The translations under genes were made by a program, and so were the position numbers. From NCBI RefSeq assembly GCF_013149785.1, contig NZ_JABEZU010000002.1:62001-126000 (forward strand): DNA of 64,000 nucleotides. Reading direction: 5' to 3'. This document shows, one piece after another, positions 7,001-14,655 of the stretch. The notes beneath the pieces were generated by a model, which did not search any database, had not been told where the DNA came from, and saw only the letters and a program-made list of their open reading frames with translations. The DNA comes from Isoptericola halotolerans. Its GTDB lineage: Bacteria; Actinomycetota; Actinomycetes; Actinomycetales; Cellulomonadaceae. The number at the start of each line of letters is the position of its first letter. The stretch's first letter is position 1.

Positions 7001-8106
7001 TCGCCGTCCCGGTCGACAACACGCGGTCGACGCTCCCGGTCGTCTTCGTGGCGCGGGCCGGTGACAGCACGAAGCAGCTCCGCGTGCCGGCCGGCGAGCA
7101 GGGCACGATCGAGATGCGCGTCGCCTGGGGCACCAGGACCGGGACGGTCACAGCCGACGGCGCCCACCTGCGTGACCTGGACGTCGGCTTCGCGAGCTGT
7201 GCCGAGAGCCCGCCGTGGCCCGACGGCGTCGTCGTCGGCGCCGAGGCCCGCTGCGACGCCGGCAACGCCCAGGTCGTCGTCGACGTCGCGGGCGGGGACC
7301 GCCGCTCCTGGACCGCCACGCTCCTGCGCCACGGCGCGACCGTCGAGTCGCGCAGGCTCGACGCCGGTGGCACGGTCCGGTTCGTGGTCGACACCGGGTC
7401 GTGGCGGACGCGAGCGGGAACCGTCACCGTCATGCTCGAGCGCACGGTCGAGGGCAACACGTTCGCCGTCGAGCGCACCGTGGAGCACGACGCGGTGCGC
7501 TGCATCGTGCGCGACCCGCGGGCGCGACTGGACCCGGGCGCCGTCCAGATGGACCGCTACGGCGACTACGCGACGTCGTGGCGGGAGGTCGGCGTCGTGC
7601 TCGACAACACCGGGTCGACCGTGCGTACCCGGTTCCACGTGACCGGCCCCCACGGCGTCGACGAGACGGTCACCGTCCCGGCGGGTGCCGAGCGGACGAT
7701 CGCCCCCCGGCGGGTCGACGGTCGCCAGGGTGGCGCCTGGACCGTGTCGTCACGGGACTGGTCGACACGGCTCGAGACCGGGACCTTCACCGCCGCCGAG
7801 GCCGGTTGGTGCGGTGAACGCGTGGCGTGGGGCGAGAAGTACTCCGAGGGCGACGTCCGGTCCTGGAACGGGAAGGCCTACCGCTACCTCGGCTGGGACG
7901 GCACCCGCCCCGGCGGTGAGCCCGGCGAGAGCCGTGAGCGTGGCGACGGCGCCGAGCGGGGCAAGAGCGCCGAGCGTGGCAAGAGCACCGAGCGTGGGAA
8001 CGGCGGGAACCGCCCCGGACACTGGTACGACGACGAGCAGTGGCGCGGCGTGTGGATGGGCCAGTGGCACCAGTGGGGCGAGACCGGGCTCTGCGAGTAC
8101 CGCTGA
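4099..8106 (+). CDS. Fusion: ECF sigma factor + zinc anti-sigma domain + hydrophobic segment(s) + long repeat region with lectin-like tail
   Basis: A 1335-residue protein. Residues ~40-90 are sigma-70 region 2 ('DADDVVSDAFHRVLGVL') and ~145-205 are region 4 ('LPERWQAVLWYTEIEQMSP', 'LGLTPNGVSALAYRAREGL'). A ZAS-type anti-sigma zinc motif follows directly: C215, H241, C245, C248 (HLDGCGDC). A hydrophobic helix spans ~264-285, then a ~110-residue Gly/Ala/Thr linker with a second hydrophobic stretch (~370-393), then an acidic Pro-rich spacer. Beyond ~460 are beta-rich repeats of ~90-120 residues. The later ones are delimited by cysteines (C835, C955, C1034, C1052, C1135, C1238). The tail (~1238-1335) resembles CBM5/12 ('YSEGDVRSWNGKAYRYLGWD'). 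It looks like a membrane-held sigma factor with its own extracellular sensor. Topology depends on whether the second stretch crosses the membrane. GTG 4141 is an alternative start. Confidence 0.88.
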   Translation: MDARGGGDEEADGDVTDVYVGSDGTAPSDGELILEVRGGSLDAYGALYERHAAAAQLLARQYVTTVSDADDVVSDAFHRVLGVLQKGDGPDTHFRAYLFTVVRRLAADASRRARRTRPTADDGTFESALGSSASPEDPTLAGFENTVVARAYQLLPERWQAVLWYTEIEQMSPAQVAPILGLTPNGVSALAYRAREGLRAGYLQQHLTAEPADSCRAVNSLLGSYVRGSLSRREVIQVDGHLDGCGDCRALVLELADVAHGMRAVIAPLVVGLAGLVVLGSLPLGLGAGGVAAGAAAGTAGAASGSVGAASSGLGAGAGAATGTAGTASGAAVGSGAGAATAATTATATATATTTTTAVAATTAGISGATVAASTGAVAVATVGVVSVLGALGGGEEPPLVPDEPPYAVASEPWPSDGEALPDDEPLPDDEALPEPAPEPSDVPGADPSNVPPFLQDAGLLPAEVLEPAQVSVAVVDPGLGLEPRVTENLTLHVQNPGEAEAPGSYLRLVLPEGMRSVNAFSSAGASVASNLTSGPLPCTPTDVPQEVVCSLGTLAAGESRTLSVPLVVRSGGSYAVTAHTWADGVAPQSVALAPVRVANFGPELTARAAGTATVANPGLTEVAFTVENSGDEPVDAGWTARVRVPAGLVPRAVDGGLACETLGTPADDGAVGWSCTGGALAPGESTSGRVTVLADGTTAPGAYDVRVVPVLPDDRPTVRAVTVVSAPRAWEGASGGAGAIQATCLATGGVSTADAAVVATYTNRTGQTVGMELDVAGTKLASSSLLAPGESVTLTAHDGIRVPAGAGSWTLSTVVGGETYTRTVDAGAHGAAECYDPSWDVRTTTAVLNDGGKVRVEGAITNLTSEPMQASMTVAGGRTDAVRLGAGETVTLGRTTDRTSLPAGTATFSLYRWVTDADGDQPSTGVVPAKAPTAEHGAATIAPRAGAAEAVASCTYDAAAETSWRTFAVPVDNTRSTLPVVFVARAGDSTKQLRVPAGEQGTIEMRVAWGTRTGTVTADGAHLRDLDVGFASCAESPPWPDGVVVGAEARCDAGNAQVVVDVAGGDRRSWTATLLRHGATVESRRLDAGGTVRFVVDTGSWRTRAGTVTVMLERTVEGNTFAVERTVEHDAVRCIVRDPRARLDPGAVQMDRYGDYATSWREVGVVLDNTGSTVRTRFHVTGPHGVDETVTVPAGAERTIAPRRVDGRQGGAWTVSSRDWSTRLETGTFTAAEAGWCGERVAWGEKYSEGDVRSWNGKAYRYLGWDGTRPGGEPGESRERGDGAERGKSAERGKSTERGNGGNRPGHWYDDEQWRGVWMGQWHQWGETGLCEYR

Positions 8107-8142
8107 CGCGCTGTCGTCAGGCTGCGAACCGGCGGCGCCGCG

Positions 8143-8778
8143 TCAGACGATGCCGTAGAGGCGGTCCCCGGCGTCGCCGAGACCCGGCACGATGTACTTC
8201 TTCTCGTTGAGCCGCTCGTCCACCGCTGCCACGACGACCTGCACGTCGACCCGGTCGCCGACCGCTTCCTGCACCACCTGCAGGCCCTCCGGCGCGGCCA
8301 GCAGGCACACCGCCGTGACGTCCCGGGCCCCACGCTCCAGCACGTAGTCGATCGCCGCGACCAGCGTGGCGCCCGTGGCCAGCATCGGGTCGAGGAGGAA
8401 GACCTGGCGGTCGGTGAGGTCGTCGGGCAGGCGGTTGGCGTAGGTGACGGCCTCGAAGGTCTCCTCGTCGCGCTGCAGCCCGAGGAACCCGACCTCCGCG
8501 GTCGGGAGCAGGCGGGTCATGCCGTCGAGCATGCCGAGGCCCGCGCGCAGGATCGGGATGACGATGGGGCTCGGGTCGCTCAGCGCGACACCCGTCGTGG
8601 TCGTCACCGGGGTCCGGACCTCCCGGGTCGTCGTGCGCACGTGGCGGGTCGCCTCGTAGGCGAGCAGCGTGACGAGCTCGTCGACGAGGAGCCGGAAGAT
8701 GGGTGACGGCGTCGACTCGTCCCGCAGGACGCTGAGCTTGTGGGCGACCAGCGGGTGGTCGGTGACGTGCAGGCGCAT
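8143..8778 (-). CDS. upp: Uracil phosphoribosyltransferase
   Basis: Converts uracil and PRPP to UMP in pyrimidine salvage. The 211-residue protein is of normal family length, with the PRPP-binding loop '[12 protein letters not shown]', the N-terminal '[13 protein letters not shown]' and a C-terminal uracil-binding '[12 protein letters not shown]'. I place the start at ATG 8778 rather than the GTG two codons earlier, because TACGGT (8785-8790) lies 6 nt before this ATG in the leaderless geometry seen repeatedly here. It is convergent with the sigma-fusion gene and follows a strong terminator. A uracil permease (62270) lies elsewhere in the window. Confidence 0.97.
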   Translation of the reverse strand: MRLHVTDHPLVAHKLSVLRDESTPSPIFRLLVDELVTLLAYEATRHVRTTTREVRTPVTTTTGVALSDPSPIVIPILRAGLGMLDGMTRLLPTAEVGFLGLQRDEETFEAVTYANRLPDDLTDRQVFLLDPMLATGATLVAAIDYVLERGARDVTAVCLLAAPEGLQVVQEAVGDRVDVQVVVAAVDERLNEKKYIVPGLGDAGDRLYGIV

Positions 8779-8784
8779 GGTCAC

Positions 8785-8790
8785 ACCGTA
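8785..8790 (-). promoter_or_regulatory. Leaderless -10 box of upp
   Basis: TACGGT on the minus strand, 6 nt before ATG 8778. Transcription would start at the A of the start codon. Confidence 0.55.
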
Positions 8791-8815
8791 CCGGGGTGAC
8801 CGGGGCCGGGGACGC

Positions 8816-8852
8816 CGAAGGGCCCGGCCGGTGCTCCCGGCCGGGCCCTTCG
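8816..8852 (-). terminator. Hairpin terminator of the LALTG surface-protein gene
   Basis: A 16-bp perfect stem (CGAAGGGCCCGGCCGG at 8816-8831, partner 8837-8852) with a 5-nt loop lies 30 nt past the stop of the 8882-10711 gene and before upp. A near-identical stem head, GAAGGGCCC...GGGCCCTTC, also ends the tRNA-Ser unit at 26.6 kb. Confidence 0.85.
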
Positions 8853-8881
8853 TGTCAGGGGATCATCCCTGAGTCAGCTGG

Positions 8882-10711
8882 TCAGCTCTCCTGCAGGCGG
8901 CGACGCACGACGAACAGCGTCACACCGCCGGCGATCAGCAGGAGCGCCACGACGGCCGCGATCCCGACGGTCGCGCCCGTGAGGGCGAGCTCGTCCTCCG
9001 CCGCGACCTCCTGGGCACGCACGGTGTCGTCGTCCTCGGGGATGTCCACGACGGTCTGGGCGGCCGGGCCACGGACGTTGTCCGGAGCGTCGGCGCAGTC
9101 CTCGGAGGCCGCCGGGTAGTCCACGATCGTGGAGTAGTCCGGGTTCACCTCGAAGAGGACCTGGACGGCCTCGCGCGTCCACGCGAAGTTGTCGTCGGTC
9201 TCGACGTAGGAGCCGTCCTCGAGCTGCTCCCAGCCCGGCCACTGCAGCGGCTCGGTGGCCGAGGCGCCCGGCCAGAGCAGACGACCCTCCAGCGGGAGGT
9301 CGGTGGTGACGTGGTTCTCACCGTCCGGGTTGAGGAACGAGATCGTCAGCGGGTTGTCGCTGTCCGCCTCGGCACCCTCCGGCAGGATGACCTCGTAGGC
9401 GAGGTACGGCGAGCCGCTCTCGCACACCGCGTTGATGTCACCGGGGGTCAGCTCGGCGGCAGGCTCCTCGGTCGCGCACGGCTCGTCGGTGAAGGTGGCC
9501 TCGCTCACCGGGTAGAGAGCCGTCCCGTCTTCCTGCAGCGTGTACTCCGCAGGCAGCTCACCGAGCGTGTTGCCTTCGGTGGCGGTGGCGAGGACGCCCT
9601 CCGAGACCTTCTCGTAGGTGACCTCGTCGGTGTTCTCGGGCAGCTCGACGTCGTCGTTCTCGGTGCCGCACAGGTCCACGACGGTCGGCACGTCGGGTGT
9701 CACGACGACCGGCTCCGACTCGCAGAGCTCGCCGGTGAAGTCGAAGGTCCACTCGAGCGCGGTGCCCTCGGCGGGCACGACGCCCTCGGCCGGGACAGCG
9801 GTGACCGTCACGCTGGTGCGGTCCTCGGTCCACACCTCGGTGTAGGTCGCGAGGTCGGTCGCCGGCAGGGTGACGGTGTTCTCGACCTCGCAGTCCTCGA
9901 CGAACGAGGGCGCGGGGATGGCGACGGGCTCCGGCGTCTCCGGCTCCTCGGGGTCCGGCGGCGTCTCCTCGGAGCACGCGGGCAGGTACTTGCTCAGCTC
10001 GGAGTGCTCGGCCTTCCTGAGGTCCTTGAACAGCGGGCCGTGGGGGTACGTGATGTGAACGTAGTCCGACCACTTGAAGCCCCAGTGGATGCCCACCGTG
10101 TCCTGCTGGACACCCCAGGCCTCGCAGACGTCGGCCGGCAGCAGGCTCTCGTCGAAGTGCTTCCCCGGGAACTCTTCCGGGAGCGTCGTCCAGAACTCGT
10201 CGCCGTCCCGCGTCGCGATGAGCGTCTGCTTGCCCGAGTTCTTCCAGGCGGCATCCTCGTTCGGGTCCAGCTTCGGGTAGACGTAGAACGCCGTCTCGAT
10301 CTTCCGCTCGGGGGCCGAGCAGGCCTTGGTCGTGCCGCGGTCCGTGAAGTCGAACTCGGTGCCGTTGTCACCGTCCCAGGCGTCTACCGTGACGGTCCAC
10401 TCGTTCGACCGGGTCGGGTCGAGCTTTATCGTCTTCTTGAAGGAGTGGCCGAAGGTCTGCGAGACCTGCTTGGCCCCGTTGACCTCGACAGTCACCTTGT
10501 TGACCTTGGGCCCGTGGCCGTGGCCGTTGCCCTTGCCCTTGCCGATGCCCTTGCCAGGGCCGTAGCTCGTTGCGTAGTGCTGCAGGTCGACAGTCAGGCT
10601 CTTGCAGGTCGCGCTGACCTTCGGCGTGTGCGCGGAGGCCGGCATCGCGGTGGCGACGAGCCCTCCGAGTGCGAGCGCGGCCGTGGCGACGCTCGCGAGG
10701 ATTCTCTTCAC
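8882..10711 (-). CDS. Secreted, sortase-anchored (LALTG) surface protein
   Basis: A 609-residue cell-wall protein of unknown function. Residues 1-27 are a Sec signal peptide ending 'AMPASA'. The mature part starts with a ~200-residue domain holding a Gly/Lys/His-rich segment (KGIGKGKGNGHGHGPK) that might bind metal or polyanion. Acidic Pro-rich linkers and beta-rich modules with paired cysteines follow. The C-terminus has the full sorting signal: LALTG at 575-579, a hydrophobic helix, then RRRLQES. LAXTG is the motif preferred by class E sortases of high-GC actinobacteria. No sortase gene lies in the window. The start is GTG 10711 with AAGGGA upstream. It is divergent from tadA. Confidence 0.88.
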   Translation of the reverse strand: MKRILASVATAALALGGLVATAMPASAHTPKVSATCKSLTVDLQHYATSYGPGKGIGKGKGNGHGHGPKVNKVTVEVNGAKQVSQTFGHSFKKTIKLDPTRSNEWTVTVDAWDGDNGTEFDFTDRGTTKACSAPERKIETAFYVYPKLDPNEDAAWKNSGKQTLIATRDGDEFWTTLPEEFPGKHFDESLLPADVCEAWGVQQDTVGIHWGFKWSDYVHITYPHGPLFKDLRKAEHSELSKYLPACSEETPPDPEEPETPEPVAIPAPSFVEDCEVENTVTLPATDLATYTEVWTEDRTSVTVTAVPAEGVVPAEGTALEWTFDFTGELCESEPVVVTPDVPTVVDLCGTENDDVELPENTDEVTYEKVSEGVLATATEGNTLGELPAEYTLQEDGTALYPVSEATFTDEPCATEEPAAELTPGDINAVCESGSPYLAYEVILPEGAEADSDNPLTISFLNPDGENHVTTDLPLEGRLLWPGASATEPLQWPGWEQLEDGSYVETDDNFAWTREAVQVLFEVNPDYSTIVDYPAASEDCADAPDNVRGPAAQTVVDIPEDDDTVRAQEVAAEDELALTGATVGIAAVVALLLIAGGVTLFVVRRRLQES

Positions 10712-10889
10712 GGCTGTGTGATCCCTTCACAGGTGGGTGGCGAGTGCGGGACACTCGGCAGGCAGGAAACGGGGATGGATGCTATTAGAGCATCATGTCC
10801 GTGTCGGACGGAAGATCCGACGAGGGTGAATTGTCCGGAGCAAGCATGCGGCGGACGATCAGCGAGGCCCTCGGCAGGCGGGCCCTCGG

Positions 10890-10895
10890 TAGCCT
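10890..10895 (+). promoter_or_regulatory. Leaderless -10 box of tadA
   Basis: TAGCCT lies 6 nt before GTG 10902. It supports that start over internal ATG codons. Confidence 0.5.
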
Positions 10896-10901
10896 GGACG
10901 G

Positions 10902-11435
10902 GTGCAGCACCCCGCCGACCAGGACCCCGCCGCTCCGTTCCCCCCGGACACCCTCGGGGAGCGCCGCGCGGTGTGGGACGGCCTGATGGGCATCGCGCTC
11001 GACGAGGCGCGCCACGCGACCGCGACCGACGACGTGCCGGTGGGCGCCGTCGTCGTCGGACCGGACGGGCAGCTGCTCGGCACGGGCCGCAACCGTCGCG
11101 AGGAGACGGGCGACCCCACCGCGCACGCCGAGGTCCTGGCGTTGCGCGAGGCGGCAGGTCGGCGCGGCGGCTGGCGGCTCGACGGGTGCACCCTCGTCGT
11201 CACCCTCGAACCGTGCGTCATGTGCGCCGGTGCGCTCGTCGCGGCCCGGGTCGACCGGCTGGTGCTGGGCGCCTGGGACCCGAAGGCGGGAGCCACGGGG
11301 TCGGTCTGGGACATGGTCCGCGACCAGCGGGCGCTGCACGAGGTCGAGGTGATCGCCGACGTGCGCGCCGACGAGTGCGCGGGGGTGCTGCGTGCCTTCT
11401 TCGCCTCCCGGCGCCGAGCGACGGACGAAGAGTAG
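10902..11435 (+). CDS. tadA: tRNA-specific adenosine deaminase (A34 to I34)
   Basis: A zinc-dependent deaminase that makes inosine at the wobble position of tRNA-Arg(ACG). The 177-residue protein has the cytidine-deaminase fold signatures H75-A-E77 (zinc ligand and proton shuttle) and P104-C105-V-M-C108. The N-terminal ~25 residues precede the usual family start, but a -10 box 6 nt before GTG 10902 favours the longer form. It is divergent from the LALTG protein gene. Its stop codon overlaps a 16-bp palindrome that probably belongs to the following two-component operon. Confidence 0.95.
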   Translation: MQHPADQDPAAPFPPDTLGERRAVWDGLMGIALDEARHATATDDVPVGAVVVGPDGQLLGTGRNRREETGDPTAHAEVLALREAAGRRGGWRLDGCTLVVTLEPCVMCAGALVAARVDRLVLGAWDPKAGATGSVWDMVRDQRALHEVEVIADVRADECAGVLRAFFASRRRATDEE

Positions 11436-11447
11436 GGGAACCCCTAC
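11432..11447. promoter_or_regulatory. Palindromic operator upstream of the two-component operon
   Basis: GTAGGGGAACCCCTAC: 7-bp arms around AA, overlapping the tadA stop and lying about 46 bp before the kinase -10 box. A dimeric NarL-type response regulator such as the one encoded at 12901 would suit such a site, so autoregulation is likely but unproven. Confidence 0.5.
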
Positions 11448-11493
11448 CTCAGGCCCGTGGGTGAGCCACATCCCGCCCGGAGGCGCGTCTCCG

Positions 11494-11499
11494 TAGTGT
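11494..11499 (+). promoter_or_regulatory. Leaderless -10 box of the histidine kinase operon
   Basis: TAGTGT ends 7 nt before ATG 11507, so the transcript should begin at the start codon. Confidence 0.5.
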
Positions 11500-11506
11500 C
11501 GGTGTC

Positions 11507-12913
11507 ATGACCAGCACCGAGCCAGCAGCGACACCAGGATCGCGCCTGGTCGCTCCCGCGCTGACGACCCACCGAGGGTTCTTCCGCGCCCCTGTCGCCG
11601 GGGCCACGTACCGCGGCCTCGCCCAGGTCACCGTCGGCTGGCTCTGGTCGCTGTCGGCCGGCCTGGTGGTCGTGGTCGTCGTGGTCACGGCGGCCGCCCT
11701 GGTGCCCGTCCTCGGGCTCGGCGTCCTGCTGCTGCCGTGGGCCCTCGCCCTGGCGCGTGGGTTCGCGGCCGTCGAGCGCCACCGCCTCGCCGCCCAGACC
11801 GGCGTCGTCGTCCCGGCGCCGGTGCCGGCGCCGGCACCGGCACCGCCCTGGTCGTCCGTTCGGCAGGCCCTCGCCCGACTGTGGGCGGCCGCCACCGACC
11901 CCGCGGGCTGGCGTGCCACCGCCTACGCGCTCGTGTCCCTGGTGCTGCAGAGCCTGTACCTGGCCTTCGTCGTCGGGCTGGCCGGGGGGACGCTCGGTGG
12001 CCTCGTGCTCGCGGCCCGGCTCCTGGCGACGGACGGCCGCAGCTGGCCGGTCGCTGCGGCGACGGCGGCCCTCGTCGTCCTCGCCGCGGTCGTCGCCCTC
12101 TGGTTCGCGGCCTGCTGCGCCCAGGCGGGCACCCTGACGACGCTGCGGCTCGCCCGGGCGCTGCTCGGTCCGTCCGCCGCCGCCGAGGCGCGGGCCGCGC
12201 AACGCGCCGCCGAGGCGGAGGCCCGCGTCGCCGAGTCGGCGGCCGTCGCCGCGACAGAACGTGCCGACATCCTCACCGAGACCCGAGCCGCCGCCCTCGA
12301 GGCCGCCGACTCCGAGCGGCGCCGCATCGAACGGGACCTGCACGACGGCGCCCAGCAGCGCCTCGTCGCCCTCGGCGTCACGATCGGTACGGCCCTGCGC
12401 GTCGCCGAGCGTGACCCGGCCGCCGCCGTCGGCGCCCTCGAGCACGCGCACACCGAGGTCAAGGAGACGCTCGCCGAGCTGCGCGACCTCGTCCGCGGCA
12501 TCCACCCGGCCGTGCTGTCCGACCGCGGGCTCGACGCGGCGCTGTCGGCGCTCGCGGCCCGCAGCCCGGTGCCGGTCAGGGTCGAGGCCTCCGGGCTCGA
12601 CGCCGCGGGGACGACGGCGCAGGCCGCCGCCTACTTCGTGGTCGCCGAGGCGCTGACGAACGTCGCCAAGCACGCCGGGGCGTCCCGCGCGACCGTCCGT
12701 GCCGCCGTCGTCGCCCACGACGACCCTGCCGACACCGGACCCGTGCTGCGCGTCGAGGTGACCGACGACGGCCGTGGCGGCGCCGGCACCGCCCCCGGTG
12801 GCGGGCTCGCCGGCCTGCGTGGGCGGGTCGCCGCCCTGGACGGCACCTTCGACCTGACCAGCCCGGCCGACGCTGGTACCCGACTCATCGTGGAGCTCCC
12901 GTGCGCATCGTGA
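11507..12913 (+). CDS. Membrane sensor histidine kinase (HisKA_3 family)
   Basis: A 468-residue two-component kinase. The N-terminal half has a paired hydrophobic region (~40-85) and a second pair (~135-205), giving about four membrane helices with little extracellular sequence. A short coiled coil (~215-265) leads to the dimerisation/phosphoacceptor helix 'ERRRIERDLHDGAQQRL' with H279. The ATP-binding domain has the N-box 'EALTNVAKHAGA' and G-box 'DDGRGGAG'. The arrangement resembles LiaS/VraS/DesK kinases that sense envelope or membrane stress. It overlaps the response regulator by 13 nt and heads a three-gene operon. Confidence 0.93.
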   Translation: MTSTEPAATPGSRLVAPALTTHRGFFRAPVAGATYRGLAQVTVGWLWSLSAGLVVVVVVVTAAALVPVLGLGVLLLPWALALARGFAAVERHRLAAQTGVVVPAPVPAPAPAPPWSSVRQALARLWAAATDPAGWRATAYALVSLVLQSLYLAFVVGLAGGTLGGLVLAARLLATDGRSWPVAAATAALVVLAAVVALWFAACCAQAGTLTTLRLARALLGPSAAAEARAAQRAAEAEARVAESAAVAATERADILTETRAAALEAADSERRRIERDLHDGAQQRLVALGVTIGTALRVAERDPAAAVGALEHAHTEVKETLAELRDLVRGIHPAVLSDRGLDAALSALAARSPVPVRVEASGLDAAGTTAQAAAYFVVAEALTNVAKHAGASRATVRAAVVAHDDPADTGPVLRVEVTDDGRGGAGTAPGGGLAGLRGRVAALDGTFDLTSPADAGTRLIVELPCAS

Positions 12914-13560
12914 TCGCCGAGGACTCGGTCCTCCTGCTCGACGGCCTCACCCGGCTGCTCCAGGCGGAGGGCCACGACGTCACCGGGCACCGCACCGCGC
13001 TGGAGATGGTCGCCGCCCTGACGACGGCGGGCGCGACGCTGCCGGAGCTGCTCGTCACCGACGTGCGCATGCCGCCGTCGCACACCGACGAGGGGCTGCG
13101 TGCCGCCGTGCACCTGCGCAGCCTGCACCCGGAGCTGCCGGTCCTGGTGCTCTCGCAGTACGTGGAGCAGCGGTACGCCGCCGAGCTGTTCGCCCGGGGG
13201 ACCCGCGGGCTGGGCTACGTCCTCAAGGACCGGGTGGCCGACGTCGACGAGTTCCTCGACGCCGTCGCCCGGGTGGCCGGCGGCGGCACCGTGCTCGACC
13301 CGGAGGTCGTCTCCCAGGTGCTGGCCCGTTCTCGCCACGACCTCGCCGACCTCACCCCGCGCGAGCGCGAGGTGCTCGCCCTGATGGCCGAGGGGCGCTC
13401 CAACGCCGCGATCGCGGACCGGCTCGTCGTCGGACCCGCGGCCGTGGAGAAGCACGTGACCAACATCCTCACGAAGCTGGGGCTGCCGCCCGACGCCGAC
13501 GCCCACCGTCGCGTCCTGGCCGTGCTGCGTTGGCTCGACCTGAACGGAGACCTGCGATGA
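12901..13560 (+). CDS. NarL/LuxR-family response regulator
   Basis: A 219-residue partner of the preceding kinase. The receiver domain (1-120) has the acidic pocket 'EDS', phosphoacceptor D54 in 'VTDVRMP', and K in 'VLKD'. The DNA-binding LuxR-type helix-turn-helix (~150-210) includes 'LTPREREVLALMAEGRSNAA' and the recognition helix 'AVEKHVTNILTKLGL'. The start is GTG 12901 inside the kinase gene. Its stop overlaps the next start as ATGA. Likely targets include its own operon through the palindrome at 11432. Confidence 0.95.
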   Translation: MRIVIAEDSVLLLDGLTRLLQAEGHDVTGHRTALEMVAALTTAGATLPELLVTDVRMPPSHTDEGLRAAVHLRSLHPELPVLVLSQYVEQRYAAELFARGTRGLGYVLKDRVADVDEFLDAVARVAGGGTVLDPEVVSQVLARSRHDLADLTPREREVLALMAEGRSNAAIADRLVVGPAAVEKHVTNILTKLGLPPDADAHRRVLAVLRWLDLNGDLR

Positions 13561-14570
13561 CCACCTCGACCCCGGGGCCCGCCCCCGAACCGACGACCTA
13601 CCCGGGCCCGCCGACGGATCCCCACCCGGCGCCGGGACCGCCGTCGGACCCGCGCCGCAGCCCGGCGGGGCGCGCACTGCTCGTCGTCGGCCTCGTCCTC
13701 GGTGGGCTGCTGGTCGCCTGGGGTGCGCTGCACCTGGTCGACCGGGCGCTGTCCTCGACCACGACCACCCGGGAGGACTACGACGCCGCGGCGAGCCTCG
13801 AGCTCGTCACCGACGGCGAGATCGACGTCCGTGCCGAGGACGGCGCCACCGGGGTCGACGTGGAGGTCGTGGCCCGCCGCGGGCTCGTCGCGCCGAGCTA
13901 CGCCGTGGACGAGGTCGACGGAGGCCTGGTGCTCACCCACAGGTGCCCGTCCTGGGCCTGGTTCTCGTGGGTGTGCTCGGGCGAGCTGCGCGCGGTGGTC
14001 CCGCCGGACACCGACGTGGTGGCGCGGGCGTCGAACGGGGACGTCCGGGCGTCCGGGCTCGACGGTGGTGCCGAGCTGAGGTCGGCGAACGGTGCGGTCT
14101 TCGCTGCGGTGATCGGTGGCGACCTGGTGGCGCGGTCGAGCAACGGGGACGTGGTCGTCCACGACGTCGCCGGCGACCTGGAGGCCCGGTCCGCCAACGG
14201 TGCGCTGGAGCTGGCGCGGGTCGGGGGGCGGGTGACGGCGACCACCGGCAACGGCGGCGTCCAGGTCTCGGACGCCGGCGGGTTCGTGACCGCCCGGTCG
14301 AGCAACGGGTCGGTGTCCGTGACGACCGCCGGCGGCGACGTCGAGGCGCGCACGGCCAACGGGAGGGTGGACGTGGCCGGGGCAGCCGGTGACGTGCTGG
14401 CACGGTCGAGCAACGGTGCGGTGACCGTCATCGGTGACGGGGAGCCGGTGGCGCTGACGATCGGCACGTCGAACGGGCGCGAGACCGTCGAGGGGCTGAC
14501 CGACCCGGGTGCCCCGAGGACGGTGGAGATCCGCAGCTCGAACGGGGACGTGGCCTACCTGGCCCCGTGA
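13557..14570 (+). CDS. DUF4097-type membrane-anchored beta-repeat protein
   Basis: A 337-residue protein. A Pro-rich cytoplasmic N-terminus (~1-40) precedes one transmembrane helix (LLVVGLVLGGLLVAWGALHL), leaving a large extracellular part. That part is a run of ~19-residue units with the recurring words SSNG or SANG ('ARASNGDVRASGLDG', 'ARSSNGDVVVHDVAGD', 'ARSANGALELARVGGR'), at least ten in all, which should fold as a right-handed beta-helix (DUF4097, putative adhesin). ATG 13557 overlaps the regulator stop as ATGA, so the protein is co-made with the two-component system and may be its accessory or output. Biochemical role unknown. Confidence 0.88.
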   Translation: MTTSTPGPAPEPTTYPGPPTDPHPAPGPPSDPRRSPAGRALLVVGLVLGGLLVAWGALHLVDRALSSTTTTREDYDAAASLELVTDGEIDVRAEDGATGVDVEVVARRGLVAPSYAVDEVDGGLVLTHRCPSWAWFSWVCSGELRAVVPPDTDVVARASNGDVRASGLDGGAELRSANGAVFAAVIGGDLVARSSNGDVVVHDVAGDLEARSANGALELARVGGRVTATTGNGGVQVSDAGGFVTARSSNGSVSVTTAGGDVEARTANGRVDVAGAAGDVLARSSNGAVTVIGDGEPVALTIGTSNGRETVEGLTDPGAPRTVEIRSSNGDVAYLAP

Positions 14571-14579
14571 CCGGTCCGT

Positions 14580-14640
14580 TCCGGCTCCGGTCGGCACGTC
14601 CGGCTCCGATCGGCCCCTCGAGCTGCCGACCGGAGCCGGA
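14580..14640. terminator. Bidirectional terminator palindrome between convergent genes
   Basis: Perfect 17-bp arms, TCCGGCTCCGGTCGGCA at 14580-14596 and its complement at 14624-14640. Extra partial copies of the same word lie inside the loop (CGGCTCCGATCGG) and just after (GCCGACCGGAGC). It fills the gap between two convergent stops, so termination in both directions is the simplest reading. Confidence 0.7.
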
Positions 14641-14655
14641 GGTGCCGACCGGAGC

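Noticed and set aside
14020-14560. Repeated GGTCGAGCAACGG-like words
   Set aside because: These are the coding image of the SSNG/SANG protein repeats in the DUF4097 protein, not a DNA repeat array.
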